A stretch of 29,186 bases of DNA from Bacillota bacterium (GCA_023412855.1 JAEZRJ010000014.1:1-29186); one strand, 5' to 3'; counted from the first letter of the stretch, positions 1-8,978 are shown. Notes: generated by a model not told the origin, from the letters alone. Translations and numbers: made by a program.

Positions 1-281
1 GCAGCCTGATTATAGTCGCTAAGAACAAAGCTATATCTGGTCAGTTTGACCTGACTATGGCTTTCTGCCAGAATAAGCATCTGCTTTTCCCACTCACTCG
101 GGCCGGGTTTCTCTTCCTCTTTCAGGGCGTTTACCGGGAAATGCACTTTCTTCCCCCAATATTTGAGTCGGTAATATAACATTAATAGAACAAAACCAAA
201 TAATGCGATTACCAGCAATAAAACGACCAGCATAAACGGTGAATTTATATAAAAAATAATCCCTTTCAATAAATCCTGCAA
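1..281 (-). CDS. Unknown membrane-anchored protein, 5' part only
   Basis: The reading frame runs off the left edge of the window, so only about 93 N-terminal codons are present. The start is a TTG chosen because an AAGGAGG ribosome binding site sits 8 bases upstream and the frame is open from there to the edge. Residues about 12-40 form one strongly hydrophobic segment (SPFMLVVLLLVIALFGFVLL), followed by a charged, lysine- and glutamate-rich stretch. This suggests a single-pass protein with a cytoplasmic body. I do not recognise the family. Other starts, such as the internal ATG at about residue 17, would cut into the membrane segment and are less likely. Confidence 0.6.
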   Translation of the reverse strand, partial: MQDLLKGIIFYINSPFMLVVLLLVIALFGFVLLMLYYRLKYWGKKVHFPVNALKEEEKPGPSEWEKQMLILAESHSQVKLTRYSFVLSDYNQA

Positions 282-352
282 TTGAAGTTCCTCCTTATTT
301 AAGAAATCCTTCAAACATAATTACATCTCTTCACAGACAACTTGCTTATTTT

Positions 353-470
353 TGAACAAAAGTGTGCTTCGCGCATTCTCGCTGCCAAATACTCTGAAAA
401 CACAGCCTTTATTCCGGCACGCAGCTGCGCATCCATGGTTTCTGTAATAGAAGCTTCCTATTATAGAACA
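353..470. repeat. Degenerate hairpin repeat, copy A
   Basis: The copy begins TGAACAAAAGTGTGCTTCGC and ends near AGCTTCCTATTATAG. It shares the opening motif with copies B and C, and GCTGCGCATCCA with the copy near 17200. A weak internal ACACAGCCTTTATT matches the second arm AGCACAGCTTTTGTT seen in copy C. It runs directly into copy B. Confidence 0.5.
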
Positions 471-610
471 AAAATATGCTTCGTATACTCCCGCAGACAA
501 GCACTCCGGCAGCACAGCCTATGCTTAACGCGTATAACCGTTCTTCGCTGACCCGGAAGTCAATACTGTCACACCTTAAAACAGCAAGGTTTTTTCTACG
601 ATATAAAATA
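463..610. repeat. Degenerate hairpin repeat, copy B
   Basis: The copy begins TAGAACAAAAATATGCTTCG, contains CAGCACAGCCTATGCTT, and ends AGCAAGGTTTTTTCTACG followed by ATATAAAAT. The same order of motifs (opening arm, CAGCACAGC, AAGGT-TTTC, A/T-rich ATAAAA end) is found in copy C, which supports common origin despite many changes. Confidence 0.5.
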
Positions 611-741
611 GCACAATATTGTATTATTGCACTTTTTATCTTTTTTATTAATTCCCTGCCAAATTTATATTATTTATACAGACCCCTTCCCGTTTTCTCA
701 TAAATCAGCAAAAGGGGCAACGGCTAACTTTTCTGATTATT

Positions 742-847
742 GACAAAACAAAAGTGTGCTTCGTACACTCTCGCGACTAAATACTTCACCAGCACAGCTT
801 TTGTTCATACATTAAATCAACAAGGTCTTTCCTATTACATAAAAAGA
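742..847. repeat. Hairpin repeat, copy C (best preserved)
   Basis: The arms AACAAAAGTGTGCT and AGCACAGCTTTTGTT are inverted repeats of each other apart from one extra base. Inside the first arm is a smaller dyad, AGTGT-GCTTCGT-ACACT. The 3' end, CAAGGTCTTTCCTATTACAT, is shared with copy B. Read on the minus strand the hairpin ends in TTTTGTTTTG and lies just after the stop of the small ORF at 812-976, so it could act as that ORF's terminator. Confidence 0.6.
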
Positions 848-976
848 GCCTGCCCACATATCTGAATGGATAATCTTCTCAGTTGAGTAATCTGAGCGCT
901 TTGCGTTTGTGTCATTTTTTCCTTCACGGTACTGTTGACAATAGTATGACTTATCCTGTGATGATATTTTAGACAT
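812..976 (-). CDS. Small ORF, 54 residues, unknown
   Basis: An ATG is preceded at a normal distance by a strong TAGGAGGGAG ribosome binding site, which is the main reason to report it. The peptide starts MSKISSQDKSYYCQQYREGK and is polar and basic, with no signal peptide, membrane segment or motif I recognise. Its last dozen residues are encoded inside hairpin repeat copy C, so the original gene may have been longer and been cut by the repeat. It may be a gene remnant rather than a working gene. It lies downstream of the SLH gene on the same strand, about 105 bases away. Confidence 0.4.
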   Translation of the reverse strand: MSKISSQDKSYYCQQYREGKNDTNAKRSDYSTEKIIHSDMWAGSFYVIGKTLLI

Positions 977-1061
977 AGAAATACTCCCTCCTAAGTAACA
1001 AGTTTTTATTATTTCACTTGTTTACCTGGAAGGGAGCATATCAGAATATAAATATCAATAG

Positions 1062-1083
1062 AGACAGGCTCTGTCTGTTTTTT
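1062..1083. terminator. Short hairpin at the end of the SLH gene
   Basis: AGACAG-GCT-CTGTCT is a perfect 6-bp stem about 5 bases beyond the SLH stop codon. The T-run (GTTTTTT) lies on the plus-strand side. On the minus strand the stem is followed only by an AT-rich stretch (CTATTGATATTTATATT). It is therefore a weak or bidirectional terminator candidate. Confidence 0.4.
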
Positions 1084-4000
1084 ATCGGCCGATTCCCCGT
1101 ATCCCATCGGCATTGAAATAATACTCCACGCCGTCAATAATCTGCGTTCCGGTGAGCGGCTTTCCGTTCTTGTAATACAACCACTGTCCCGCATCGTCCA
1201 ATGCCCAGCCCTGAGCGGTGGAAGGATCAATGGTCAGCTTGATGTAGCGATGCAGCATAGCCGAAACCTCGGCACGTGTAGCATTATCCCCGGGATTAAA
1301 CTTATTTCCGCTGCCGCTCATCATGATACCTGCCTGCTGCATAGCCGTTACTGAAGTTTTGTACATGTTTCCGATACGGGAAGCATCCGCATAAGTGACA
1401 GCATCACGAGTCACGGGAAGGGTATAGCCGGTGGCTTTAGCATAGTATTGCAGAATCAGGGATATTTCCTCACGGGTAATTGCTCTGTCAGGCGCAAACT
1501 GTTGATTACCGATACCCTGAATGATACCGTTCTTGTGTGCCCATTCGATATAAGGGCGAAAATCGCTGTCCGCCTTTACATCCGTAAAACTATTCGTGGG
1601 ATAAAGCTTTGTATCTACACCAGCCAATCTGCCCAAGGCGGTTGCAAGCATTCCGCGTGTCATGGCATTATCCGGGAAAAAGGTCATATCAAAGGTGCCG
1701 GTAATAAGCCCTCTTCCTGCCACATAGTCAATAGAATCCTTCGCCCAATGATTGCTGGTATCGACAAACTTCTGTAACGGCGCGGTGTAGCCAACACCAT
1801 AAACTGAGAGGTGTCCGGTCGGAATAAGTACTGCTCCTGTGCTGGCATCATAGGCTGACCCCTCAACCCGGGTGACTTTGCCCGCTGCATCCATATATAC
1901 GCCATAGAGGCAACCAGCAGCTTCATTTTTTCCCGGCTTGTAAGGGATGGCGATGGTTACGATTCCGCCGTCAAAAGTTGAAATTGCGGTTGTCTTACCA
2001 TCCTTAAGGCAGCTGACCGTGATGTCGTACAGAGGTCGTGTGCCTGTCATGGCCTTTGCAGAAGCGGAAAGCTTCGTTTTAGGAGTAATCGTGATGCTGA
2101 TGCTGCCGCTGCTCTGTTTCTTCACTTCCGTCAGCGCCTTTCGGTCAAGATTCACCCTTATGAAAGAACCATTAATCTCAAGACTGCTTACTCCGGCGCT
2201 CACAAGACTGTTCAGGGAACTGCTGGTCAACGTGACTGATAACGAGGTTGCTCCCCTGGGTATTGTTACATTGAGTTCCACAGAGATACCGTTTGCTGTT
2301 TTTCCCTGCCTTTTCGCTTCTTCCTGTGCCTTGGCAATGGCATCCGTAACGGATTTATCCGAAATGGCCGCACTGGCTGTACCGCTTACTCCGGCTGTAG
2401 CCATTACGGAAGCCGCAGCTGTAACAGGCTGGTTAGGCTTCTTCCCTGATGATGTTGCGGTGTTTTTCGTTGTACTGCCATAGGAAGAAGAACTGCCGCC
2501 GGAAGAGGAACTGCTACCGGAAGAGGAACCGTCACCGCTGCTGCCTTTATTCTCGGATTGCTTTGTAAAGGTCACCGTCAGAACCTCGCTGTCCATCATA
2601 CCCGTTTTCACCGCAATCGCATTTACAGACGCTGTTTGAACGAGGCTGAAAGAGGCCGTGTAAAGGGTACTGCCTATTGTAGGCATGCTGCCGTCCGTGG
2701 TGTAGTAAATCTCCGCATCCTCCGTTTGGCTGAAAAGTGTTATGCTTTGGCTGCCGGTAAATGTGCCGCCATTTGGCGATGCCGTAGGTGTTTTCACCCT
2801 GAACATAGGCAAAGCTGCACTATCGCTGACAGCGGCGCTGGCATTATAGCCCGGTCTTGCCGCCATGCGCTTGTAGCCGGTGATGGTTTCTCCGGGCATA
2901 CAGCCTGTTTTGGTATACGTACCGCTCCAGCTCGTACCGTCAAAGCTATATTCTGCTCCGGTCGTTTCGGGAATAGTCACGGTGTAACTCGTATCGTTTA
3001 TCCCCTCATAAATCAATGTAAATACATCCGGTGCTGTCTGATTCTTATTCGCAGTGTTGATGCTCAGGCTATTGGTTGCAGATACGCTATGGGTATCTGT
3101 TTCTGCCAGGCGAATGGACAGGGTCACATTTTCTGAATGATTTGAGGTATAGGTACGTGCACTGCTGAAGCTGCTGCCGTTAAAGCTGTATTCTGCGCCC
3201 GGGGCTTCCGTAATCGTAATGGTTTTAGGGAAGTCACCTTCGCTGACAGTATAGTTAAGTGCCGGAACAGGGCGGTCGTTCAGCTTGGCAAAGATGATCG
3301 CGCCTGTGTCGCCCGACTCGCCTGCCTTTTGAGTGGCCGTTTCCCTGACACGGACATAGAAGGTATGGCTGGAAAGGGGTGCAATACCGGTAAACACATT
3401 GCTGTCCTGCCATATGCCGCTGTCCAATTTGTATTCCGCGCCGGTAATAGCGTTTACCGTATAGGTAAAGGTACTGCCGTTACCGGTATAACTGCCGGTC
3501 ACAATAGGCGCTGTACCGCCGTCCGCCTTTTCTACAACTGCGGTAGCTGCGGAGGTTACATTTCCTTCACAGTTGGCAGATGTGACCGCAATGGTGATGG
3601 TTTTACCTATGTCGTCGGAAGAGAGTATATAGCTCTCGCTGTTCGCTCCGGCAATAACGCTGCCGTCGCGTTTCCATAGATAGGACAGCTCGCCCAAATC
3701 AGGAATCGCCGGGGTTGTGTTCAGCCCTGTTGTGACCGCAAGCAGCAGTGCACCGTATTTCGGAGTTCCACCGATGGTCACTGTTCCAGATAACGCTGCC
3801 TTGTGTGTTTTTACAATGAGCGGCAGACTGGCAGGCGACGATTCTTTGGTCGTGGTACCTTTAAGCCGCATGTAAAAGGTATATTCCGTATCGGGATCGA
3901 GACTGCCAAACGCATTGCTGGTTTGCCAGGTGGCGCCGTCCTTCAAATATTCCATGCCTGATACAGTATCTAATGTGACCATATCTGCCGTTTTGTTATA

Positions 4001-7000
4001 AAGAGTCGGCGCGGCAGGAGCGGCTTGCTGCTGCTTTGCTACCGGGCCTAATCCAGTGGAGGTTATAGCTCCTTCACAGTTTGCAGCTGTCACCACTACG
4101 GTAATCGTTTCTCCGATATCGGCAGCCTCCAGTGTATAGAGCGCATTATTTGCGCCTGTGATATCGGTATCGCTGCGTTTCCACTGATAAGAAAGTACAC
4201 CCAGATTTGAAGCTCCGATTTCCGGCACAGATGTCAAAGCAGACGTATTTGCCGAAAGTTCTTCACCGTATTTCGGTGTGCCGCCGATCGTTACCGTTCC
4301 GGATAAAGCGGCTTTATTGGTAATGACTGTCAGCCCTTCGCTGATTGGAGATTCCGCATAGGTTGCTGTTTCCGGATACTGTGCATAGAACGTGTAGCTC
4401 GTGTTAGGCGAAAGACCGGTAAAGGAAGGACTGTTCTGCCAAGTTCCCTCTGTACCCAAGCGGTATCTGGCATCCGTAGCTGCGCTCGTCATAGTTTGCA
4501 GGGTTACGCTGGATACCGTTTTCTCCACCAATATCGGTTTACCCGGAATTGGTGAAAAGTATTTTACTGTAATAGGCTGGTTGGCAGTTTTGCCGTTTAT
4601 TGTAATGGTAACGGTGGAAGTACCTCCGGAAAGCGTATCTCCGTTTGCCGGATCAGCGACGATTCCCTTTGCTCCGAAATCAGCGAGGGTTACATCCTCC
4701 GTATTGCCGTCACTTTTCGTCAGCGTTACCACAAGACCGTTGAGATTAAGAATATCCCCTTCCTTGTAAGTGAGTGCGTACGGAGAAGTCTTGATCGCTA
4801 TAGAACTCACCGGTGACGGATTGACGGTCAGTGTAAAGTTCAAAGTCCCTTTCTTGCCGGAAGGGTGAGAGGCCTCCAATGTGACCGGATAGGTTCCCGC
4901 AGTAAGCCCTGCGGCTATGTCCAGTTTTTTCGTCGTATCATTCCATGTTATTTTGGCATCACCTGACTTGACAAGTACACCAATAGGCTCAGTGCCCGTA
5001 ATGGTATACATCCCGGTTGAGGCAGCCGCATACCCTTCTTCCAAAGTCATGCTGGTGGGGCCGGCAATCGTCGGCACTGTCGCCTCGCTCAGGACTGTCA
5101 CCTTTGCTCTGTCCGAATATGCCCAAATGCTGCCGCCCTTAATGCTGGCTTTGCAGAAATAGTAATGGTCTCCCACTGCCAGAGACGTTGGAAGTGTAAA
5201 GCTGGCGTTGGTCTCACCGTCAAGTATATCCGGACTGCCGTATCCGTCGTTAACCGTATGGTACCACTGATAGCTGAGGATTTCCCCCGGAGAGGACGCA
5301 ACCGCTGCCGATAAGGAGCCGCTGATATAGCCGACTGCCAGTGTGGCTGCCTCCGGCTGTCCGGCAAAAGCAATCCCGTTTCTGAGCACCGGCTGGTAAA
5401 CTGCCTTATTACCTGCCTCATCCTGAACTACCACGTTGAAGTAATAAGTGGTACCGGCGCCCGGCCATGCGGCAGAATAGCTGTCGGTATCCGATGTTCC
5501 TCCGTAGTTTTGCAGCGTTCCATTGCTCTCACAGTCCTGTACCGTACTGATATTGTCGGCAGTGGAGCGGTAAACGTAATATTTCAGTCCGGTTTGGCTC
5601 GATACATTATCCGTTGCTTTTATCCAGCTCACTAGTATCCTTTCAGGAGAGAAGAAGTTTGACGCAATTTGAAGCGCCCCCGCTGCTCCCGGAACAGGAG
5701 CCGTTGTATCCGCTACCGCAGACACGTTCACCCTGGCCACATTGGAACGGACCGAGGTCGTTCCTGCGCTGACCTCACAGAAATAGTAATAGGTTCCCGC
5801 CAAAAGGGTTGTCGGTATAGTAAAGCTGCTGCTATTTGCTCCTGAAATTGCCGTACCGCCGGCATTGGAATCCGTTGCGCTTTGATACCACTGATAGCTT
5901 AAGGATCCGGACGGCGTTACTTCAGCCGCTACCGAAAGTGTACCGGAAATGCTGCCCACGATGACGTTTGTGATAGAAACAGGATCTTCTGTGATACTGA
6001 TGAACGCTGGAGGTGCCGCCGCGCCGAATACTTTCAGCGAAGGCAGATTCCCTTCCGAAATATCCCATATGGCGGGATCCCAGTTCAGATTAGAGCTCCC
6101 CCAGGTTGCAGCCGTAATCCACTCTTCTTCGGACTTGGATACTCCGTCCTTATTGTCAGCACTTCCGCCCACAACAACCTCATTATTTACCTTCATAGCA
6201 CCGGAAGCATAATTATTGGTCGTTGTTGGCGCACCGCTTTTTAAGCCGAATATCCTGCCGGAATTGTCGTTAGTGCCCTTGATGCTACTATTCAGTGCCG
6301 CACAGTTACGAATACTTGCACTGCCGGCTATAGTTCCCGCAATCCCTCCGGCGCTATAGCTTTTATCTGCTGTGGCAGCAATACTTCCTCTGGCATAGCA
6401 ATTTTCTATGGAAGCCGTCAGCGCTCCGGCAATACCACCGATATTATTTTGACCGGTAACATTTACGGTGCTGACACAATTTCTAATATTCCCTCCTGAC
6501 GCAAAACCGGTAATTCCACCTATTCTGATACCTCCATTAACAGAAATCATACCGCTGACATAGCAGTTCTCGATAATACCGCTACCCATATTACCCACAA
6601 TTCCGCCGGTATAGTGACTCTCACTAAGCTGGATGGAAATCCCCTCAAGCCGCAAATTTTTAACTGTGCCATCCACAACAGTGCTAAACAATCCACAATT
6701 GCGGCCATCTTCCACTCCCGTAATTTCCAATCCCGTAATCGTTTTTCCATTGCCGTCGAAGGTACCGCTAAAGGAAGGACTATTACCTATAGGTATCCAT
6801 CCGGTACCGCTTTGATAAGCTGACAGATCGATATCATTGGTCAGCTTGATGCTTTTACCTGAAAAGTTATCTACTCCTGATGAGTCCGCATTTGTTAACA
6901 GCTGTGCCAGCCCTGCAAGTTGGTCAGCAGTGCTGATTTCAAATGATGAGGCACTTATATTATACCAGCTCGTATCCGGCGTTCCCGCCGCCATAATCCC

Positions 7001-7945
7001 TCGCAGCATCATTGCCGCTGTAATCGGAAGAGACTGCACCTCGGACAGCATGCCATTTTCATTTTCCACCGCAAGGTACGCGGTGTATTGCTTTTTGGCA
7101 TCCAGTTCTGCGGTAACAGAGACTGTGATTGCCGAGTCTGCGAGGATAGCACCGGTTTCCTTTACTGCTTCCTCATCCGGCGCTTTCACAGCCTGTGCAT
7201 CAGGTGTATCTGCTTGTTCCTCATTGATCAGGCAATAATAGGTCCCGGCCTGATCGGATTCGAAGATCAGCTCTGCGCCATCTGACGTAAGCTGCGCCGC
7301 AAGCAAAGAAACCACCGGCGCAGCTTGTTCGCCCATGGCTGTTGTGAAATTCTCGGATACGATGCTGTCTTCCGGCCCACCTTCTATTACCGCTATACCA
7401 TACACCGTATACGCCGTGTTGTACAAAAGGCCCCGGGTATCAATTGCTACCGGTAAACCAGCAGTTATCTTGAATGATTCAGATGCTTTCAGACTGTCCA
7501 CGTCCGGTTTGTCCTTTGCTGTTTCCTGTATGAGATAATATATTGTGCCATCCTGATCGGAAGTAAACTCAAGCGTTGTGCCGCTGTCTGTAATAGCACT
7601 TACTTCAATCGTAAATACAGGCGAAGCGCTGCTGTCTATGCTTGCACTTTCCCCAGACGCAGGCGCCGGCTCTCCACTGCTGTCCGCACTCAGGCTTTCA
7701 CCAGACGCAGGTACCGGCTCCCCACTGCTGTCCGCACTCAGGCTTTCACCAGACGCAGGTGCCGGCTCTCCACCGCTGTCCGCACTCGGGTTTTTACCAA
7801 CCGCTGATACCGGCCCTCCACTGCTGTCCGTGCTTATGCTTGCCCCTTCAACCGCGAACACGTTCGCGGGAAGGGTATTCAATACCAGCAGAACAGCCAT
7901 GCAAAGAAACGCTGCTTTTTTCATTCTTTTTAATACTCGATTCAT
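1082..7945 (-). CDS. Giant SLH-domain surface protein
   Basis: A secreted, wall-attached multidomain protein of 2287 residues. The start chosen is the ATG at 7945, which gives a normal signal peptide (MNRVLKRMKKAAF, hydrophobic core, cleavage near VFAVEG) and has GAGGGG 8 bases upstream. The in-frame ATG at 7996, touching the upstream stop, would add 17 acidic residues before it. In order: four 16-residue Ser/Glu/Pro repeats (about 38-101), fibronectin-like segments, a GLUG-type beta-helix region (about 335-575, with repeated GGIxG and ENCY motifs), Ig-like domains with SYQW motifs, a Big_3-like domain, two TVTIGGTPKYG modules, a chitobiase-C-like segment (YYTTDGSMPT), a Ser/Gly linker, three SLH domains (about 2060-2235) and a final choline-binding-like repeat (GWALDDAGQWLYYKNGKPL). 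It is probably an adhesin or S-layer-associated protein; the ligand is unknown. Confidence 0.93.
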   Translation of the reverse strand: MNRVLKRMKKAAFLCMAVLLVLNTLPANVFAVEGASISTDSSGGPVSAVGKNPSADSGGEPAPASGESLSADSSGEPVPASGESLSADSSGEPAPASGESASIDSSASPVFTIEVSAITDSGTTLEFTSDQDGTIYYLIQETAKDKPDVDSLKASESFKITAGLPVAIDTRGLLYNTAYTVYGIAVIEGGPEDSIVSENFTTAMGEQAAPVVSLLAAQLTSDGAELIFESDQAGTYYCLINEEQADTPDAQAVKAPDEEAVKETGAILADSAITVSVTAELDAKKQYTAYLAVENENGMLSEVQSLPITAAMMLRGIMAAGTPDTSWYNISASSFEISTADQLAGLAQLLTNADSSGVDNFSGKSIKLTNDIDLSAYQSGTGWIPIGNSPSFSGTFDGNGKTITGLEITGVEDGRNCGLFSTVVDGTVKNLRLEGISIQLSESHYTGGIVGNMGSGIIENCYVSGMISVNGGIRIGGITGFASGGNIRNCVSTVNVTGQNNIGGIAGALTASIENCYARGSIAATADKSYSAGGIAGTIAGSASIRNCAALNSSIKGTNDNSGRIFGLKSGAPTTTNNYASGAMKVNNEVVVGGSADNKDGVSKSEEEWITAATWGSSNLNWDPAIWDISEGNLPSLKVFGAAAPPAFISITEDPVSITNVIVGSISGTLSVAAEVTPSGSLSYQWYQSATDSNAGGTAISGANSSSFTIPTTLLAGTYYYFCEVSAGTTSVRSNVARVNVSAVADTTAPVPGAAGALQIASNFFSPERILVSWIKATDNVSSQTGLKYYVYRSTADNISTVQDCESNGTLQNYGGTSDTDSYSAAWPGAGTTYYFNVVVQDEAGNKAVYQPVLRNGIAFAGQPEAATLAVGYISGSLSAAVASSPGEILSYQWYHTVNDGYGSPDILDGETNASFTLPTSLAVGDHYYFCKASIKGGSIWAYSDRAKVTVLSEATVPTIAGPTSMTLEEGYAAASTGMYTITGTEPIGVLVKSGDAKITWNDTTKKLDIAAGLTAGTYPVTLEASHPSGKKGTLNFTLTVNPSPVSSIAIKTSPYALTYKEGDILNLNGLVVTLTKSDGNTEDVTLADFGAKGIVADPANGDTLSGGTSTVTITINGKTANQPITVKYFSPIPGKPILVEKTVSSVTLQTMTSAATDARYRLGTEGTWQNSPSFTGLSPNTSYTFYAQYPETATYAESPISEGLTVITNKAALSGTVTIGGTPKYGEELSANTSALTSVPEIGASNLGVLSYQWKRSDTDITGANNALYTLEAADIGETITVVVTAANCEGAITSTGLGPVAKQQQAAPAAPTLYNKTADMVTLDTVSGMEYLKDGATWQTSNAFGSLDPDTEYTFYMRLKGTTTKESSPASLPLIVKTHKAALSGTVTIGGTPKYGALLLAVTTGLNTTPAIPDLGELSYLWKRDGSVIAGANSESYILSSDDIGKTITIAVTSANCEGNVTSAATAVVEKADGGTAPIVTGSYTGNGSTFTYTVNAITGAEYKLDSGIWQDSNVFTGIAPLSSHTFYVRVRETATQKAGESGDTGAIIFAKLNDRPVPALNYTVSEGDFPKTITITEAPGAEYSFNGSSFSSARTYTSNHSENVTLSIRLAETDTHSVSATNSLSINTANKNQTAPDVFTLIYEGINDTSYTVTIPETTGAEYSFDGTSWSGTYTKTGCMPGETITGYKRMAARPGYNASAAVSDSAALPMFRVKTPTASPNGGTFTGSQSITLFSQTEDAEIYYTTDGSMPTIGSTLYTASFSLVQTASVNAIAVKTGMMDSEVLTVTFTKQSENKGSSGDGSSSGSSSSSGGSSSSYGSTTKNTATSSGKKPNQPVTAAASVMATAGVSGTASAAISDKSVTDAIAKAQEEAKRQGKTANGISVELNVTIPRGATSLSVTLTSSSLNSLVSAGVSSLEINGSFIRVNLDRKALTEVKKQSSGSISITITPKTKLSASAKAMTGTRPLYDITVSCLKDGKTTAISTFDGGIVTIAIPYKPGKNEAAGCLYGVYMDAAGKVTRVEGSAYDASTGAVLIPTGHLSVYGVGYTAPLQKFVDTSNHWAKDSIDYVAGRGLITGTFDMTFFPDNAMTRGMLATALGRLAGVDTKLYPTNSFTDVKADSDFRPYIEWAHKNGIIQGIGNQQFAPDRAITREEISLILQYYAKATGYTLPVTRDAVTYADASRIGNMYKTSVTAMQQAGIMMSGSGNKFNPGDNATRAEVSAMLHRYIKLTIDPSTAQGWALDDAGQWLYYKNGKPLTGTQIIDGVEYYFNADGIRGIGR
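7643..7834 (-). repeat. 48-bp tandem repeats, about four copies, in the SLH gene
   Basis: Each unit encodes a 16-residue variant of SADSSGEPAPASGESL directly after the signal peptide. The middle two to three units are nearly identical in DNA, while the first (STDSSGGPVSAVGKNP) has diverged. Such repeats commonly change copy number by slippage. They probably form an extended spacer between the signal peptide and the first folded domain. Confidence 0.85.
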
Positions 7946-7996
7946 TCCTTCATCCCCTCTGTCCTCTTCCTGCTCTTCAAGAAGAGACGGCTGCAT

Positions 7997-8521
7997 TTAT
8001 GACCGCGGCGGGTAATACCCATTGATGCAGATAATATAATTCATTGCCAGATACGGCTGAACATTTGCATGCGGTGCATTTTGCCCTTCTTTGCCCGTCG
8101 GTGATAATGTTGTATTTGCTGCTGCCTTATAAATATTTAATGGTTCGAACGAATTATCTGTCACTTTAGCCATAACAGTATTTGCTCCGGGAACGTTCGT
8201 TGATCCGTCTTCTGTACTTGCCGGGATTGGATGCGAATGAGCAGGCAACTGATTTGTAGTAAGTGTAACCGTTTCTGCACCTCCCGTTTGTGCCGTGGTA
8301 TAGATAGATGTTCCGGCACTCTGTCCTGCCCCCACAATAACCCTTCCCGAAAGATTGGGGAGCATGAATGTAGTTCTGCCGTCACCGCCGTATTTGTTCC
8401 CGATAAGGGAATATAGCGCCTGATATTGATTAATGTTTAAAGTCTGTCCTTTGCAAAAAAGCCAGCCTACCGGTTCAAAATCTATAGGCCATGCTAAAAT
8501 TGTTCCAATAAATGCTTCCAT
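7997..8521 (-). CDS. Tail collar / MdpB-like protein
   Basis: A 174-residue protein of the phage tail collar (microcystin-dependent protein) family. The N-terminal half carries the typical pattern GTILAWP, GWLFCKGQTLNINQYQALYSLIG, YGGDGRTTFMLPNLSGR, and the C-terminal half ends with AHSHP and PYLAMNYIICING, both usual for the family. The start has AAAGGAG 9 bases upstream. The TAA stop touches an in-frame ATG of the SLH gene, so the two are probably co-transcribed. No other phage structural genes are nearby, so a prophage is not indicated. Members in this setting are taken to be cell-surface or exported structural proteins, but their role is not known. Confidence 0.88.
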   Translation of the reverse strand: MEAFIGTILAWPIDFEPVGWLFCKGQTLNINQYQALYSLIGNKYGGDGRTTFMLPNLSGRVIVGAGQSAGTSIYTTAQTGGAETVTLTTNQLPAHSHPIPASTEDGSTNVPGANTVMAKVTDNSFEPLNIYKAAANTTLSPTGKEGQNAPHANVQPYLAMNYIICINGYYPPRS

Positions 8522-8610
8522 TGTTCATTTCTCCTTTACATAAATAAAATTTTCAGTGTCATATTATCCAAATCGCTGAAAGCCTGATTCAGACACACCC
8601 GTGAAACGGA

Positions 8611-8952
8611 TTATCTCTTGTTCTTCCGGCGGCACATCGGACAGAAAAGCAAGCTCTTGACTACCGCAAGATAACTGCTTTTTTCTACCGAGGCATAACC
8701 GATGACCCATTCAAGAAGGGGGATCCGGCTTCCTCTCGGAAGGATGGGTAAGTTACTGCCGTTTTCCGTAATCAGAATATCGCCCTGAACCGGTGCACGG
8801 GCAAAGCCCCCGATTTCTCCGATTACATTGAAGTTTTTATCCCGGTACTGTTCCGACATTTCCTTTCGGGTTACATATCGGATGACGCATCCGCTGCGCG
8901 GCTCTACGAATATTCCGCTCCGTCCTGTTTGCGGAACTATCCGGTAGATCAT
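8611..8952 (-). CDS. Small conserved-looking protein of unknown function
   Basis: A 113-residue protein from the ATG at 8952, with GGAGG 8 bases upstream. A GTG three codons earlier overlaps that ribosome binding site and is unlikely. The protein has no signal peptide or clear membrane segment. It contains a hydrophobic stretch near the C-terminus (IPLLEWVIGYASV, YLAVVKSLLF) and ends in a basic tail with one CPMC motif, possibly half of a metal site. I do not recognise the family. It is the first gene of a probable operon with the tail-collar and SLH genes and lies directly behind the candidate LytTR-controlled promoter. Confidence 0.65.
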   Translation of the reverse strand: MIYRIVPQTGRSGIFVEPRSGCVIRYVTRKEMSEQYRDKNFNVIGEIGGFARAPVQGDILITENGSNLPILPRGSRIPLLEWVIGYASVEKSSYLAVVKSLLFCPMCRRKNKR

Positions 8953-8978
8953 TTCCTTCACCTCCGATCACAAGATTC

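Larger units (their letters stand above)
282..811. other. Gene-free AT-rich stretch with hairpin repeats
   Basis: No convincing gene was found on either strand. Short ORFs here lack ribosome binding sites and mostly cross the repeats. The stretch holds three degenerate copies of one hairpin repeat, at 353-470, 463-610 and 742-847, separated by AT-rich DNA at about 610-740. The promoter of the partial gene at the left edge should lie in its first 60 bases, but no clear -35/-10 pair stood out. Confidence 0.6.

Noticed and set aside
2558..3136. 192-codon plus-strand ORF, and similar ones at 1947-2483 and 7578-8015
   Set aside because: All are shadows of the repetitive SLH gene, rich in Ser, Cys and Arg runs with no recognisable domain.
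7643..7834. Possible CRISPR array from regular 48-bp spacing
   Set aside because: Units are contiguous, in frame and code for a Ser/Glu/Pro repeat, with no unique spacers.
7997..8521. Prophage indicated by a tail-collar gene
   Set aside because: No capsid, portal, terminase, integrase or lysis gene is nearby; family members also occur as stand-alone surface protein genes.
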